The notes beneath the pieces were generated by a model. That model had not been told where the DNA came from and ran no database searches. It worked only from the letters and a program-made list of their open reading frames with translations. Positions 17,988-26,861 of a DNA stretch of 32,033 nucleotides are shown piece after piece (positions within the stretch are counted from its first letter, which is position 1; every line of letters begins with the position of its first letter). A program made the translations under genes and the position numbers. This DNA comes from Bacillota bacterium (GTDB taxonomy: Bacteria > Bacillota > Clostridia > Peptostreptococcales > Anaerovoracaceae), in contig JAAWDW010000049.1 in NCBI GenBank assembly GCA_022793975.1, forward strand, positions 1 through 32,033. Reading direction: 5' to 3'.

Positions 17988-20900
17988 TTGAAGAAGAAAT
18001 TATTGACACTTCTTTTAGCATTCGTAATGGTAGTCGGACCTGTTATACCGGTTTCGGCAACAGAAGTTCCGGCCGTTTACGAAGATATTGCTGATATTAT
18101 TGCTGGATATGACGATGATGATATTGTCACGTCGGATGTGCTTGACGAGCTTTATGCATTGATAAGCGATACTGCTGAAGAAGAAAAGGCAGAGGATTTA
18201 TCTGATGATGAAGCTGTGGATGCTGCGGACGCGCAGGAAGATGAGACAGCGAATATCGCTCTTGATCTTGCGGCGGATTTCAGTGAAACCGATACGGAAA
18301 GCAGCGATGCGGTTACTCCGAACGGGGGGGCTGAAAGTGCGACTGACAGTAAATTTGACACTGATTCTGCAATTGACAGTGCTGCTGCGGGTACGCAGCT
18401 TGAAAATGAAAGTGTTTTAGTAAGTGCTGCGGACAGCGATGCGGTAAATGCGGTACTCAGCAGTGGAAATACTGATATCGGCAGTGAAACTGCAGTAAAT
18501 GACACAAACTTGGAAAATTCGGGGACTGTATCCGGCGAAAGCGGCGGAGTTTCCGATTATGGTGATGTTGTAAATGATCCGGCAGATACGGATGAAAATA
18601 ATTCGACGGATACCGAAAACCCTGCGGAAGAAGAAACTCCTGCTCTGGATCCTGCGGCAACTCAGCAGGAAACTGTAATTTTTATGCTTCGTTTTGCAGG
18701 TATGAAAGATAGCCAGCTTTCGTCAGTAAGTGAAGAAGAAAATGCGGAGCAATTTGCATATGACTGCAATGAGCTTGCAAACAGTATAAATATGTTCAAA
18801 GGTTTTACATATGAACCGGAAAGCGAGTGTACTTTTGCCCAGCTTAATACAATGTTTAAAAATGCGGAGCCTCTTTACAATGCTCTTCATGCGGACAAAC
18901 TGAAGCCTCTCTTTATAAACGGAATGGCGCAGCCTATATTCCCGTATACGACAGGGTCTGTTACAGAGGGATACAGTAATGAAGACAGTGATATCATACG
19001 TTTTTGTGTATATGTTGAGACAAATTACGATACTGATGATGACGGAAAGCTTGATCTTGTAAAGACGCTTGTACAGCTTCCGAGAGCAGCTATGGAAGGA
19101 GATTACGAAGCAGCTTCCATTTTTGAAGCACGCCCGTATATAACGGGATGTACAAGCGGAAGACATCCTAATGTAGAAGGCGGCTCCTATGATATATCGA
19201 AAATGTACAGTCAACCTGACGCACGTACGGCAGAGGGAACAATAACTACCGCAGAGCATGCAAAAGATGCAGATTCGGCTGAATGGTATTATTATAATCC
19301 ATACGAAAAAACATACGCTTATGAAGATCTGGACTGGTATGATTATTATTTGACAAGAGGATTTGCAGTAGTAGAAAGCGGCGGACTCGGAACTAAAGGT
19401 TCTGACGGATTTGAAACCTGCGGTACAGACCTCGAAATAGATGCGTTCAAGTGCATCATTGAATGGCTGCACGGAGACAGAGTGGCCTATACCGATAAAA
19501 CAAATAATATTGCGATTGATGCAGACTGGTCAAACGGAAAAGTCGGAATGACAGGTCGTTCATATGCGGGCACTACTCAGTTCGGACTTGCCACAACAGG
19601 CGTTGAGGGACTTGAGACGATCGTTCCTGTTGCCGGTATTGCAAGCTGGTATGAATACAGCAATTCACAGGGTAGCGTTATGACAAGCCTTGCCTACTCG
19701 GATTATCTTGCATATTTCTGCAACGGACGTCTGCAGGATGAGGATTATGCAGATACTATTCAGGACAAATACAATAATTATTTGACACAGCTGGTTATTG
19801 ATCAGACCGCTCTTAACGGCGATTATGCCAATGCGGAAAAAGGACTTGATCATTGGCAGATACGAGACTATACGGTAGAACCGCTTATGGATGACTGGAC
19901 AGGCATAGATATTCCTGCACTTATCGTTCATGGTCTTAATGATACAAATGTAAAGACTAAGCAGTTCGATCTCATGTATAAATCGTTTGATGATGCGGGT
20001 CAGAATGTAAAACTTCTGCTTCATCAGGGAACTCATTTGACTCCTACTTATCCGAGTCAGAAATATGAACTTAAAATTGACGGAGAGTATTATGATACAA
20101 TACTTAACAAATGGTTCAGTCATTATTTATATGGTGTAAACAACGGCATTGAGAGAATGGCTAATGTAACGGTACAGAGCAATGTTGACGGAAAATGGGA
20201 TACGTATAACAGCTGGAAGACGGCTTCAAAGCAGATACTCAAATTTGCGGATGTTGCAGAAGGAGAGACTTCGGCGGTAGCAAACAGAAATCCTGCGAGA
20301 TATACGTTTGATATTCCGGAAGAAGTAATAATTCAGGGTGCTGTCGCAGTACACATCCGCGCAGCGGCATCGGCGGTATCGGAAGACACTCCGCTTTCCG
20401 GTAAAGATCAGGTAAGAATGACAGTTGAACTTACAGACAAAAATGACAGTGAATTTGATGCATTTGTTCCGAGCAGAAGTTATCTGCCTATTAGTACTTT
20501 GCAGGCAAAAGGTGCATGGATGGGCGGAGGTCTTACAAATTACGATTTAGTAGAGTATGTGCAGACAAAGACCGCTTCAAAGAGCATCGGAATGGGATAT
20601 ATTGATATATTCAATCCGACAGCCGGATATGATTCGGCTTCCGCATCTGTTCGTACAGAACTTGTTGATGGCCAGTATTACGATTATACAGTATACATTC
20701 AACCTACTGTATATACTATTCAGGGCGGACATAATGCACAGCTTTCAATAAGTATAGCCAATAACAGTGGTGTTGCACTTACTATTGATAATAATGCAAC
20801 ATATATTGAGATTCCAACACACAGCGATAAGGCGCCTTCCGGCAATAAGAATCACGGTTCGTCGGGAAGTACGTTAAGTACGCAGACGGAACCGGGTATA

Positions 20901-21476
20901 GGAAACACTACGGGAAGTGCGGTACAGACAGGCAGCTTTAATGATGTTAATACAGGAAAATGGTATTACAGTGCTGTTGAATATGTAGCTTCAAAAGGTA
21001 TTATGACAGGTGTAAGCGGAAATAACTTCGGACCTGATACAAATACAACGAGAGGCATGATAGTTACAATTCTCCACCGTTTGGAAAATGAACCGGCAAG
21101 CGGTACAGCGCCGTTTACAGATGTAAAGGGAGGATATTATGCAAATGCAATTGCATGGGCTGATGCAAACGGCATCGTAACAGGATATGGCAACGGACTT
21201 TTTGGACCGAATGATGCTATAACGCGTGAGCAGATGGCAGCAATTCTTTACAGATATGCAAAGTACAAGGGATATGATGTATCGGCCGCAGCTGATCTTG
21301 CAGCTTTCAGTGATGCAGAAAATATAAGCAGTTATGCTGTTGATGCAATGAAATGGGCTAATGCGGCAGGGCTCATTACAGGCGTAACGAACAGTAAGCT
21401 CGTGCCTGCAGACAATGCGATTCGTGCACAAGCAGCTTCAATACTTATGCGTTTCTGTGAGAATATCGAGCAGTAA
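17988..21476 (+). CDS. Secreted, SLH-anchored S15-family Xaa-Pro dipeptidyl-peptidase-like hydrolase
   Basis: Signal peptide MKKKLLTLLLAFVMVVGPVIPVSA; acidic low-complexity linker; S15 nucleophile motif GMTGRSYAGTTQFGLA; IPALIVHGLNDTNVKTKQ (Asp) and LLLHQGTHL (His); three C-terminal SLH domains (FNDVNTGKWYYSAVEYVASKGIMTG..., FTDVKGGYYANAIAWADANGIVTG..., FSDAENISSYAVDAMKWANAAGLITG...). TTG 17988 with AGAGAGGAAAGG upstream fits better than ATG 17967, which lacks an RBS. Confidence 0.92.
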   Translation: MKKKLLTLLLAFVMVVGPVIPVSATEVPAVYEDIADIIAGYDDDDIVTSDVLDELYALISDTAEEEKAEDLSDDEAVDAADAQEDETANIALDLAADFSETDTESSDAVTPNGGAESATDSKFDTDSAIDSAAAGTQLENESVLVSAADSDAVNAVLSSGNTDIGSETAVNDTNLENSGTVSGESGGVSDYGDVVNDPADTDENNSTDTENPAEEETPALDPAATQQETVIFMLRFAGMKDSQLSSVSEEENAEQFAYDCNELANSINMFKGFTYEPESECTFAQLNTMFKNAEPLYNALHADKLKPLFINGMAQPIFPYTTGSVTEGYSNEDSDIIRFCVYVETNYDTDDDGKLDLVKTLVQLPRAAMEGDYEAASIFEARPYITGCTSGRHPNVEGGSYDISKMYSQPDARTAEGTITTAEHAKDADSAEWYYYNPYEKTYAYEDLDWYDYYLTRGFAVVESGGLGTKGSDGFETCGTDLEIDAFKCIIEWLHGDRVAYTDKTNNIAIDADWSNGKVGMTGRSYAGTTQFGLATTGVEGLETIVPVAGIASWYEYSNSQGSVMTSLAYSDYLAYFCNGRLQDEDYADTIQDKYNNYLTQLVIDQTALNGDYANAEKGLDHWQIRDYTVEPLMDDWTGIDIPALIVHGLNDTNVKTKQFDLMYKSFDDAGQNVKLLLHQGTHLTPTYPSQKYELKIDGEYYDTILNKWFSHYLYGVNNGIERMANVTVQSNVDGKWDTYNSWKTASKQILKFADVAEGETSAVANRNPARYTFDIPEEVIIQGAVAVHIRAAASAVSEDTPLSGKDQVRMTVELTDKNDSEFDAFVPSRSYLPISTLQAKGAWMGGGLTNYDLVEYVQTKTASKSIGMGYIDIFNPTAGYDSASASVRTELVDGQYYDYTVYIQPTVYTIQGGHNAQLSISIANNSGVALTIDNNATYIEIPTHSDKAPSGNKNHGSSGSTLSTQTEPGIGNTTGSAVQTGSFNDVNTGKWYYSAVEYVASKGIMTGVSGNNFGPDTNTTRGMIVTILHRLENEPASGTAPFTDVKGGYYANAIAWADANGIVTGYGNGLFGPNDAITREQMAAILYRYAKYKGYDVSAAADLAAFSDAENISSYAVDAMKWANAAGLITGVTNSKLVPADNAIRAQAASILMRFCENIEQ

Positions 21477-21516
21477 GCATTAGGCGGAAGTAAATAGAAA
21501 TATAACCGATAAGAAG

Positions 21517-21543
21517 CGGACATCTGAGATTATCAGATGTCCG
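21517..21543. terminator. Intrinsic terminator between convergent genes
   Basis: CGGACATCTGA - GATTA - TCAGATGTCCG perfect 11-bp stem followed by TTTAAT. Confidence 0.85.
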
Positions 21544-21556
21544 TTTAATACATAAA

Positions 21557-23173
21557 CTATAATTTTGAAATATCCAGTTTGTCAAAGCGTGAAAGAAACA
21601 TACGGAGTGTTTCGGCTATTTTCCGACATCCGCCCTCTTTGTCGGCTTCTATGTTGAGCGGCATTATAGGGTCGTGCAGCGACATACGTAGAAGACACCA
21701 GCCACTTATCGTCTCGTCAGGGAAACGAATGCGCACACCTTCATAGTTCGGAGTTATAAGTTGAAGGCTGCTTTGTGAGCGTGCCCATGATTCGAGCTCT
21801 TCGAGAATTCTGCTGCCGTACGATGCAAAATCTTCGCAATTGATAGGCAGTCTGATTTCTGCCGCTTCTTCGGGCTCTTTGAGAGTGGAGATAACGCTTG
21901 AAAGTGGCTTCCCTCTGCGGATCAGCTGTGCTGCTTTTATTACTATTTTTGCCGCCAGATATGCGCCGTCATCAAGAAAATAGTTTTCTTTAAATGCAGC
22001 ATGTCCGGAAGTTTCTATAGCCAGCTGACAGTCCGTACCGTTTTTATTCAGTTCAATCGCTTTATTTATTACATTCTTATATCCTCGTTTATAGCGAAGG
22101 TGTGTGAGACCGAGGCTGGACGTCAGGAATTCCGTAAGCTGATCGCTGGTAATGCTGTCTGTTACTATTGTCGTTTTGGAGCTGATTTCGGATGCAAGAA
22201 CAGATGCAAGTGCGACTATACCGTTGCGTGAGATTTCGTGTCCGTTTTCGTCTACTGCCGCTGAGCGGTCGACATCGGTATCAAATATAAGACCGAAGTC
22301 TGCCTTTGTTTCAAGTACGCGGCGGCTTATTGCCTCCATTGCTTTTTTATCTTCGGGATTTGGAGCATGATTCGGAAAATTTCCGTCCGGATTAAGAAAA
22401 CAGCTTCCGGAAACATCGGCACCGAGCGGAGCCAGTACTTTTTCGGCATAAAATCCTCCCGCTCCGTTACCGGCATCGACTGCTATTTTAAGACCGGCAA
22501 GAGGTCTGTCATATGAAGGAGTATTGTCAGAAACAGCTGTTTTACAGCCTGCCGGATTTTCCGCATTTACGCCTCGTTTTATGATATCACGTAGATGATT
22601 GCAGTATGTATCCATAAGATCACATTTGCTTACAAGCAGAGTGGTGATGCCGCATACCGGCTCTTCGGAGTTTGGTGAGCAATTTTCGCAGTCATAATCA
22701 CAGTCATCCGGACATTCGGCAAAGTTTTCGGCTCTTTCAATAATATTGGTAATGTCACTTTTATCAAGCCCGCCGTTTTTATCAAAATATTTAAAGCCGT
22801 TTCTGTTAAAAGGCAAATGGCTTGCCGTTATCATAATGGCGCCATCGCAGCTGTACTGGGGAAATACTGTGGACATAAACATTGCGGGAGTCGAAGCAAG
22901 TCCGCAGTCGAGTACACGCACGCCAAGTGATGTTATCGAGTTTATCGCGGCTGTTTTAAGCATATCTTCTGAGAGCCTCGGATCGTGCCCCACGGATACG
23001 GTGAGTGCGGAAAAAGGCTTGCCCGTTTTTTCAGAAAGCCATTCGCAGAAACCATGCGCTAAAAGTGAGGCGGCCTCTTCCGTAAGATTGGGTTCTTCAC
23101 CGGGAATGCCGGGAAGTGCAATTCCTCTTATATCACTGCCGTTCTGCAGCTTTTTTAAATTAAGCTCGCTCAT
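21557..23173 (-). CDS. Phosphomannomutase/phosphoglucomutase family protein
   Basis: SDIRGIALPG N-terminus; phosphoserine loop IMITASHLPFNRNGFKYF; metal-binding FDTDVDRSA; ETSGHAAFKENYFLDDGAYLAAKI. Start at ATG 23173 with AAAGGAG. Confidence 0.95.
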   Translation of the reverse strand: MSELNLKKLQNGSDIRGIALPGIPGEEPNLTEEAASLLAHGFCEWLSEKTGKPFSALTVSVGHDPRLSEDMLKTAAINSITSLGVRVLDCGLASTPAMFMSTVFPQYSCDGAIMITASHLPFNRNGFKYFDKNGGLDKSDITNIIERAENFAECPDDCDYDCENCSPNSEEPVCGITTLLVSKCDLMDTYCNHLRDIIKRGVNAENPAGCKTAVSDNTPSYDRPLAGLKIAVDAGNGAGGFYAEKVLAPLGADVSGSCFLNPDGNFPNHAPNPEDKKAMEAISRRVLETKADFGLIFDTDVDRSAAVDENGHEISRNGIVALASVLASEISSKTTIVTDSITSDQLTEFLTSSLGLTHLRYKRGYKNVINKAIELNKNGTDCQLAIETSGHAAFKENYFLDDGAYLAAKIVIKAAQLIRRGKPLSSVISTLKEPEEAAEIRLPINCEDFASYGSRILEELESWARSQSSLQLITPNYEGVRIRFPDETISGWCLLRMSLHDPIMPLNIEADKEGGCRKIAETLRMFLSRFDKLDISKL

Positions 23174-23612
23174 ATGTTTCTCCTTTAATTTTCTTTCTAA
23201 TATTATAAAAGAAAAACATAAATGCCGCAAGACAGAAGCAAAGCAAAAACCAAATAAATGAGAAAAGCGGACAGATTTGGCCCCAAAGTGAAAAAGCATG
23301 CTCTGAATAATCCCAGACACCGAGATGAAACCACAGATTAACAATGCAGCCGACAGTGAATTCGTAGATGGTGATAACTGCCGCACCGATTAAGGCTTTA
23401 AAGGTAATCGGCAGATCGGGAAAAGCGCTGTTCAAAAAATAGAAAGTCAGCATGCAAGCACCGCCGGTAAGTACCATTGACCAGTGAGTATAGCCACGGA
23501 AAGATATTTCAAGAAATGCGTATCCTGCACCTCCGAAGATAAAAATTGCCAGATATTTTATGATTTGAGTTCCTTTTTTTGTTTTTACAGAAGTTTCTTT
23601 TACATTTTCCAT
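23160..23612 (-). CDS. CmpB-like putative ABC-transporter type IV membrane protein
   Basis: Multi-TM; FGGAGYAFLEISFRGYTHWSMVLTGG and EFTVGCIVNLWFHLGVWDYSE resemble PF06541. 3' end overlaps the mutase start by 14 nt. Start uncertain (ATG 23612 or TTG 23663). Confidence 0.8.
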   Translation of the reverse strand: MENVKETSVKTKKGTQIIKYLAIFIFGGAGYAFLEISFRGYTHWSMVLTGGACMLTFYFLNSAFPDLPITFKALIGAAVITIYEFTVGCIVNLWFHLGVWDYSEHAFSLWGQICPLFSFIWFLLCFCLAAFMFFFYNIRKKIKGETYERA

Positions 23613-23682
23613 ATGAATATTATGAACGATTGAGCGAATGTTTATTGCTGTTAAAAATATCAATGCGAAAAAGACACTTAAA

Positions 23683-23712
23683 TTGTTAATGTAACGGAAT
23701 TTCTGTTATAAT
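23683..23712 (+). promoter_or_regulatory. Predicted promoter TTGTTA - 18 nt - TATAAT
   Basis: TTGTTA 23683-23688; TATAAT 23707-23712; upstream of the small protein CDS at 23769. Confidence 0.6.
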
Positions 23713-23768
23713 AAAGATATAAAAAGATTATTATTCAGTTTTAAAATCGCAACAGGAGGTTCAAAAGT

Positions 23769-24107
23769 ATGAGCTTTTTTGACAAAGCTAAGGATTTCGC
23801 GCAAAGTGCGGCGGAAATGACCAAAGATTTTGCGCAAGAGGCGGCAAACGCGACCACCGAGGCTGCAAAAAATGTGAGTGGGATGGTACAGAATGCTTCC
23901 GAAATATCGCAGCTTAAAGCAAAAATAAAAGAGGAAGCGTCGGCAATAGAGAAATGTAAGTTTGATACAGCAGAAAAGCTCTTGCAGAAATTCAGAGACG
24001 GCAAGATAACAGATGAGTCTCTTGCAAGGGCCGAAACGGAAATAAGCGCAAGGGCCGAACGCATAAATGCATATAATGCGGAGATCAGAAGACTGAGTGA
24101 GAAGTAA
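23769..24107 (+). CDS. Small Ala-rich amphipathic/coiled-coil protein of unknown function
   Basis: 112 aa; RBS AGGAGG upstream of ATG 23769; two-part helical layout (DKAKDFAQSAAEMTKDFAQEAANATTEAAKNVSG; then charged helix-turn-helix). Confidence 0.75.
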   Translation: MSFFDKAKDFAQSAAEMTKDFAQEAANATTEAAKNVSGMVQNASEISQLKAKIKEEASAIEKCKFDTAEKLLQKFRDGKITDESLARAETEISARAERINAYNAEIRRLSEK

Positions 24108-24711
24108 TATAATCGGAAATAAGATCTTTGGCGGGCTTTTTGTAGATGAGCGAATCCAGCGGAAGTTTTGCAAGAAATTCTATTTTGTTTAAAGGAATGT
24201 GGCAGTAGCCGCCGGGATTTTTTTCAAGATAGTTTTGATGATATTCTTCTGCAGAATAAAAATTGCGCAGAGGTTCAATTTCCACAGAAAAATATTTGAA
24301 AGCTCCGTTTCCTCCGAGCGATCGTATGCGGTCAATTTCACTTTGTTCAATTGCAGCCGCTTGTTCAATCAAAGCTTTGGAGACGCTATCGATCGGTTCA
24401 TAGTAAATGCCCGTCTGATACTGAGTGCCTCGGTCGGGACCTTGTTGGTTTTCCTGAGTGGGATCGATTACATAGAAATATACGAGAAGAATGGCGGAAA
24501 GCGAAATTTCATCCGGTGCGTATTCTACGCGCACCGCTTCACGAAAGCCTGTGTGCCCGCGGCATACTGTATTGTAGTTTGCATCTTTTTCATCTGTACC
24601 GTTAGCATAGCCGCTTGTTACTTTTTTTACACCCGGAAGGGATTTCATAAGTTTTTCCATACCCCAGAAGCAGCCTCCGGCAAGATATATTGTACAAAAT
24701 TTATTTTCCAT
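24085..24711 (-). CDS. msrA: Peptide-methionine (S)-S-oxide reductase
   Basis: IYLAGGCFWGMEKLMKSLPGV catalytic motif; SGYANGTDEKDANYNTVCRGHTGFREAVRVEY; DPTQENQQGPDRGTQYQTGIYY. ATG 24711 with GTGAGGA upstream. Confidence 0.97.
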   Translation of the reverse strand: MENKFCTIYLAGGCFWGMEKLMKSLPGVKKVTSGYANGTDEKDANYNTVCRGHTGFREAVRVEYAPDEISLSAILLVYFYVIDPTQENQQGPDRGTQYQTGIYYEPIDSVSKALIEQAAAIEQSEIDRIRSLGGNGAFKYFSVEIEPLRNFYSAEEYHQNYLEKNPGGYCHIPLNKIEFLAKLPLDSLIYKKPAKDLISDYITSHSVF

Positions 24712-24722
24712 AACAGTTATCC

Positions 24723-24929
24723 TCACTTTAATTTACTGAATATTACAGTCTTATCTTTCATCGATATTTTTCCTACTTCATATCCATATTCCGCAGCCTC
24801 TTTTTTATAAGTTAAAAAAGAGTGGTCAATCACGAATCCTGTTATTTTTTTAATTTCATCATATGACAATTTACAGACTTCATTATCGGCAGCTTTTAAG
24901 TATTGCCAAAGCGGGTCATATTTGCTCAT
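24723..24929 (-). CDS. Small conserved protein, DUF7662-like
   Basis: MSKYDPLWQYL...LSYDEIKKITGFVIDHSFLTYKKEAAEYGYEVGKISMKDKTVIFSKLK resembles the DUF7662 family pattern from memory. Confidence 0.75.
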   Translation of the reverse strand: MSKYDPLWQYLKAADNEVCKLSYDEIKKITGFVIDHSFLTYKKEAAEYGYEVGKISMKDKTVIFSKLK

Positions 24930-24956
24930 ATGTCGATTTTCCTTTCCCGAAGATGG

Positions 24957-25577
24957 TTAGAGTTCCTCGTAAAATACAGGGGCGCCGTCTTCCAGAGTGA
25001 TTGCGTATCCGCGTCCCGTTTCCGGAGTCCATTGGTATCTTAGATCATTCGCTGTGCCGAAGAGCTTATGCATAATACGGTCAATTACTCCGCCGTGACA
25101 GACCGCTATGGATAATGCAGGAAGCCCGCTGTGCCTGTGTGACAGTTCTTTTAATCTGTGAAAGCCGAGAAGTTTATCCCAGCCGAGAAGGGCGCGTTTT
25201 TCAAACATATTGCGACTTTCGCCTTCCGGTATCACGTAATCGTTTGTCGTATCATTGTGAAACGGTGGGAATTCGGGGATTTCAAGGAGTTCTTCATATG
25301 TTTTTCCTTCGAAGATTCCGAAATTATATTCCCTTAATTCCTCTATAACTTTGTGAGGAACATCTCCGTATATAGTCTCAAGCGTTTGCTCGGTGCGCAG
25401 CATACCGGAAGTATAGATGTCGGCATCGGATGGGTCAGGGTAGATGCCTTCTTCTTTTAGTTTTTTTAGCTTTTCCACACCTTCAGGCACAAGAGGAACA
25501 TCAAGAGCACCGTAATACCAATTGCCGATATTACCTGATGTAATACTGTGCCGTATAAGATATATCGTTGATTTCAT
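24957..25577 (-). CDS. Histidine phosphatase (phosphoglycerate mutase-like) family protein
   Basis: IYLIRHSITSGN; SGMLRTEQTLETIYG; CHGGVIDRIMHKLFG. Confidence 0.93.
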   Translation of the reverse strand: MKSTIYLIRHSITSGNIGNWYYGALDVPLVPEGVEKLKKLKEEGIYPDPSDADIYTSGMLRTEQTLETIYGDVPHKVIEELREYNFGIFEGKTYEELLEIPEFPPFHNDTTNDYVIPEGESRNMFEKRALLGWDKLLGFHRLKELSHRHSGLPALSIAVCHGGVIDRIMHKLFGTANDLRYQWTPETGRGYAITLEDGAPVFYEEL

Positions 25578-25736
25578 AACTTAATACTCCTTTCTGCCGT
25601 ATGCGGATACTTCCTTCTGGTTTTATGCGCAGGCTTTGTTTAAAATATTCTATCATAACGCAATTAAAATTTCCACTTGTTATGTTCATAGCGCGTGCAG
25701 TGTGTGAATTTTCCGCATATATAAATATGTTGATAC

Positions 25737-25765
25737 TTGGCAAAACGAAGCAAAGATTATATAAT
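25737..25765 (+). promoter_or_regulatory. Predicted sigma-A promoter TTGGCA - 17 nt - TATAAT
   Basis: TTGGCA 25737-25742; TATAAT 25760-25765; upstream of the EamA transporter. Confidence 0.6.
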
Positions 25766-25856
25766 TATATAGTTAGCGTTTCGGCAGATATTGCACGGAA
25801 TAGGGGAAAATCACAGTATTTAATTTATTTATGTACAGCATTGGAGAGAACAGTAT

Positions 25857-26822
25857 ATGAGCTTAAAAACAAGATCAAATATAATGCTTTTTATAACGGC
25901 GCTTATATGGGGTACGGCTTTTGTGGCACAGAAGTCCGGAATGGACTATGTGGAGCCGTTTACATTTAACGGCATAAGAACACTTATAGGAGCGGCAGTG
26001 CTGACACCGGTTATAATTGTGATGGACAAGCAGAAGAAAAATAGCGGCAGTGCGGAGCCGGAGCATACTGCAGACAATTGTGCAGAAACAGGAAACGGCA
26101 GCCAAACAGCAGCAGGCAGAAGCGAGAAAAAATGGCTGCTGCTCGGCGGACTTTGCTGCGGAACGGTGTTGTTTATCGGCGGGTCTTTACAGCAGGTGGC
26201 GCTACAGACGACATCGGCAGGCAAGGCCGGCTTTATAACAGCTATTTACATAGTGCTTGTGCCAATACTTGGTGTTTTTATAAAGAGAAAAATACGACCG
26301 GTTATTTGGGGTTGCGTTGTGGTAAGTGCAGTCGGATTGTTTCTTCTCTGCGTACCTAAAGGAGAGAGTTTCGGCGGAATCGGATTCGGTGAGATACTTC
26401 TTTTTATTTCATCAATATGGTTTGCCGTACATCTGTTTGTAATAGATTATTTTGTGACAAAAGTGGATGGCGTAAAATTGTCACAGATGCAGTTTCTGGT
26501 ATGCGGACTTATTTCTCTTGTGCCGATGTTTTTGTTTGAATCACCGAGCATAAGCGCAATAATCAGCTGCTGGTTCCCGCTTCTCTATACGGGAGTGTTT
26601 TCACAGGGTGTAGCTTATACTTTCCAGGTGGTAGCGCAAAAACACACGGATCCGACAAGTGCGTCGCTCATTATGTCGCTTGAATCAGTATTTTCAGTAA
26701 TTGCGGGTGCAATAATACTTAATGAGATGATGTCGGGACGTGAGATTTTGGGGTGTGTGCTGATGTTTGCGGCGATTATTGCAGCTCAGCTGCCGGAAAA
26801 AGCAAGGGAAGAGATAGTTTAA
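25857..26822 (+). CDS. DMT-superfamily EamA-type transporter
   Basis: Two EamA-like halves; ALIWGTAFVAQKSG; GYVAQKHTDPTSASLIMSLESVFSVIAG-like C-terminal motif (VVAQKHTDPTSASLIMSLESVFSVIAGAIILNEMM). Confidence 0.93.
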   Translation: MSLKTRSNIMLFITALIWGTAFVAQKSGMDYVEPFTFNGIRTLIGAAVLTPVIIVMDKQKKNSGSAEPEHTADNCAETGNGSQTAAGRSEKKWLLLGGLCCGTVLFIGGSLQQVALQTTSAGKAGFITAIYIVLVPILGVFIKRKIRPVIWGCVVVSAVGLFLLCVPKGESFGGIGFGEILLFISSIWFAVHLFVIDYFVTKVDGVKLSQMQFLVCGLISLVPMFLFESPSISAIISCWFPLLYTGVFSQGVAYTFQVVAQKHTDPTSASLIMSLESVFSVIAGAIILNEMMSGREILGCVLMFAAIIAAQLPEKAREEIV

Positions 26823-26861
26823 AATGTTTTTTAAACTGCGTTTCTGTGCTTAGGAGGGATT

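Noticed and set aside
18170-18660. Acidic low-complexity stretch in the SLH peptidase as a possible repeat array
   Set aside because: Compositional bias (Asp/Ser/Ala/Glu) without a regular period; best explained as a disordered linker.
18723-19472. 249-aa minus-strand ORF antisense to the SLH peptidase gene
   Set aside because: No recognisable domain, Cys/Ile/Arg-rich shadow ORF, no RBS noted.
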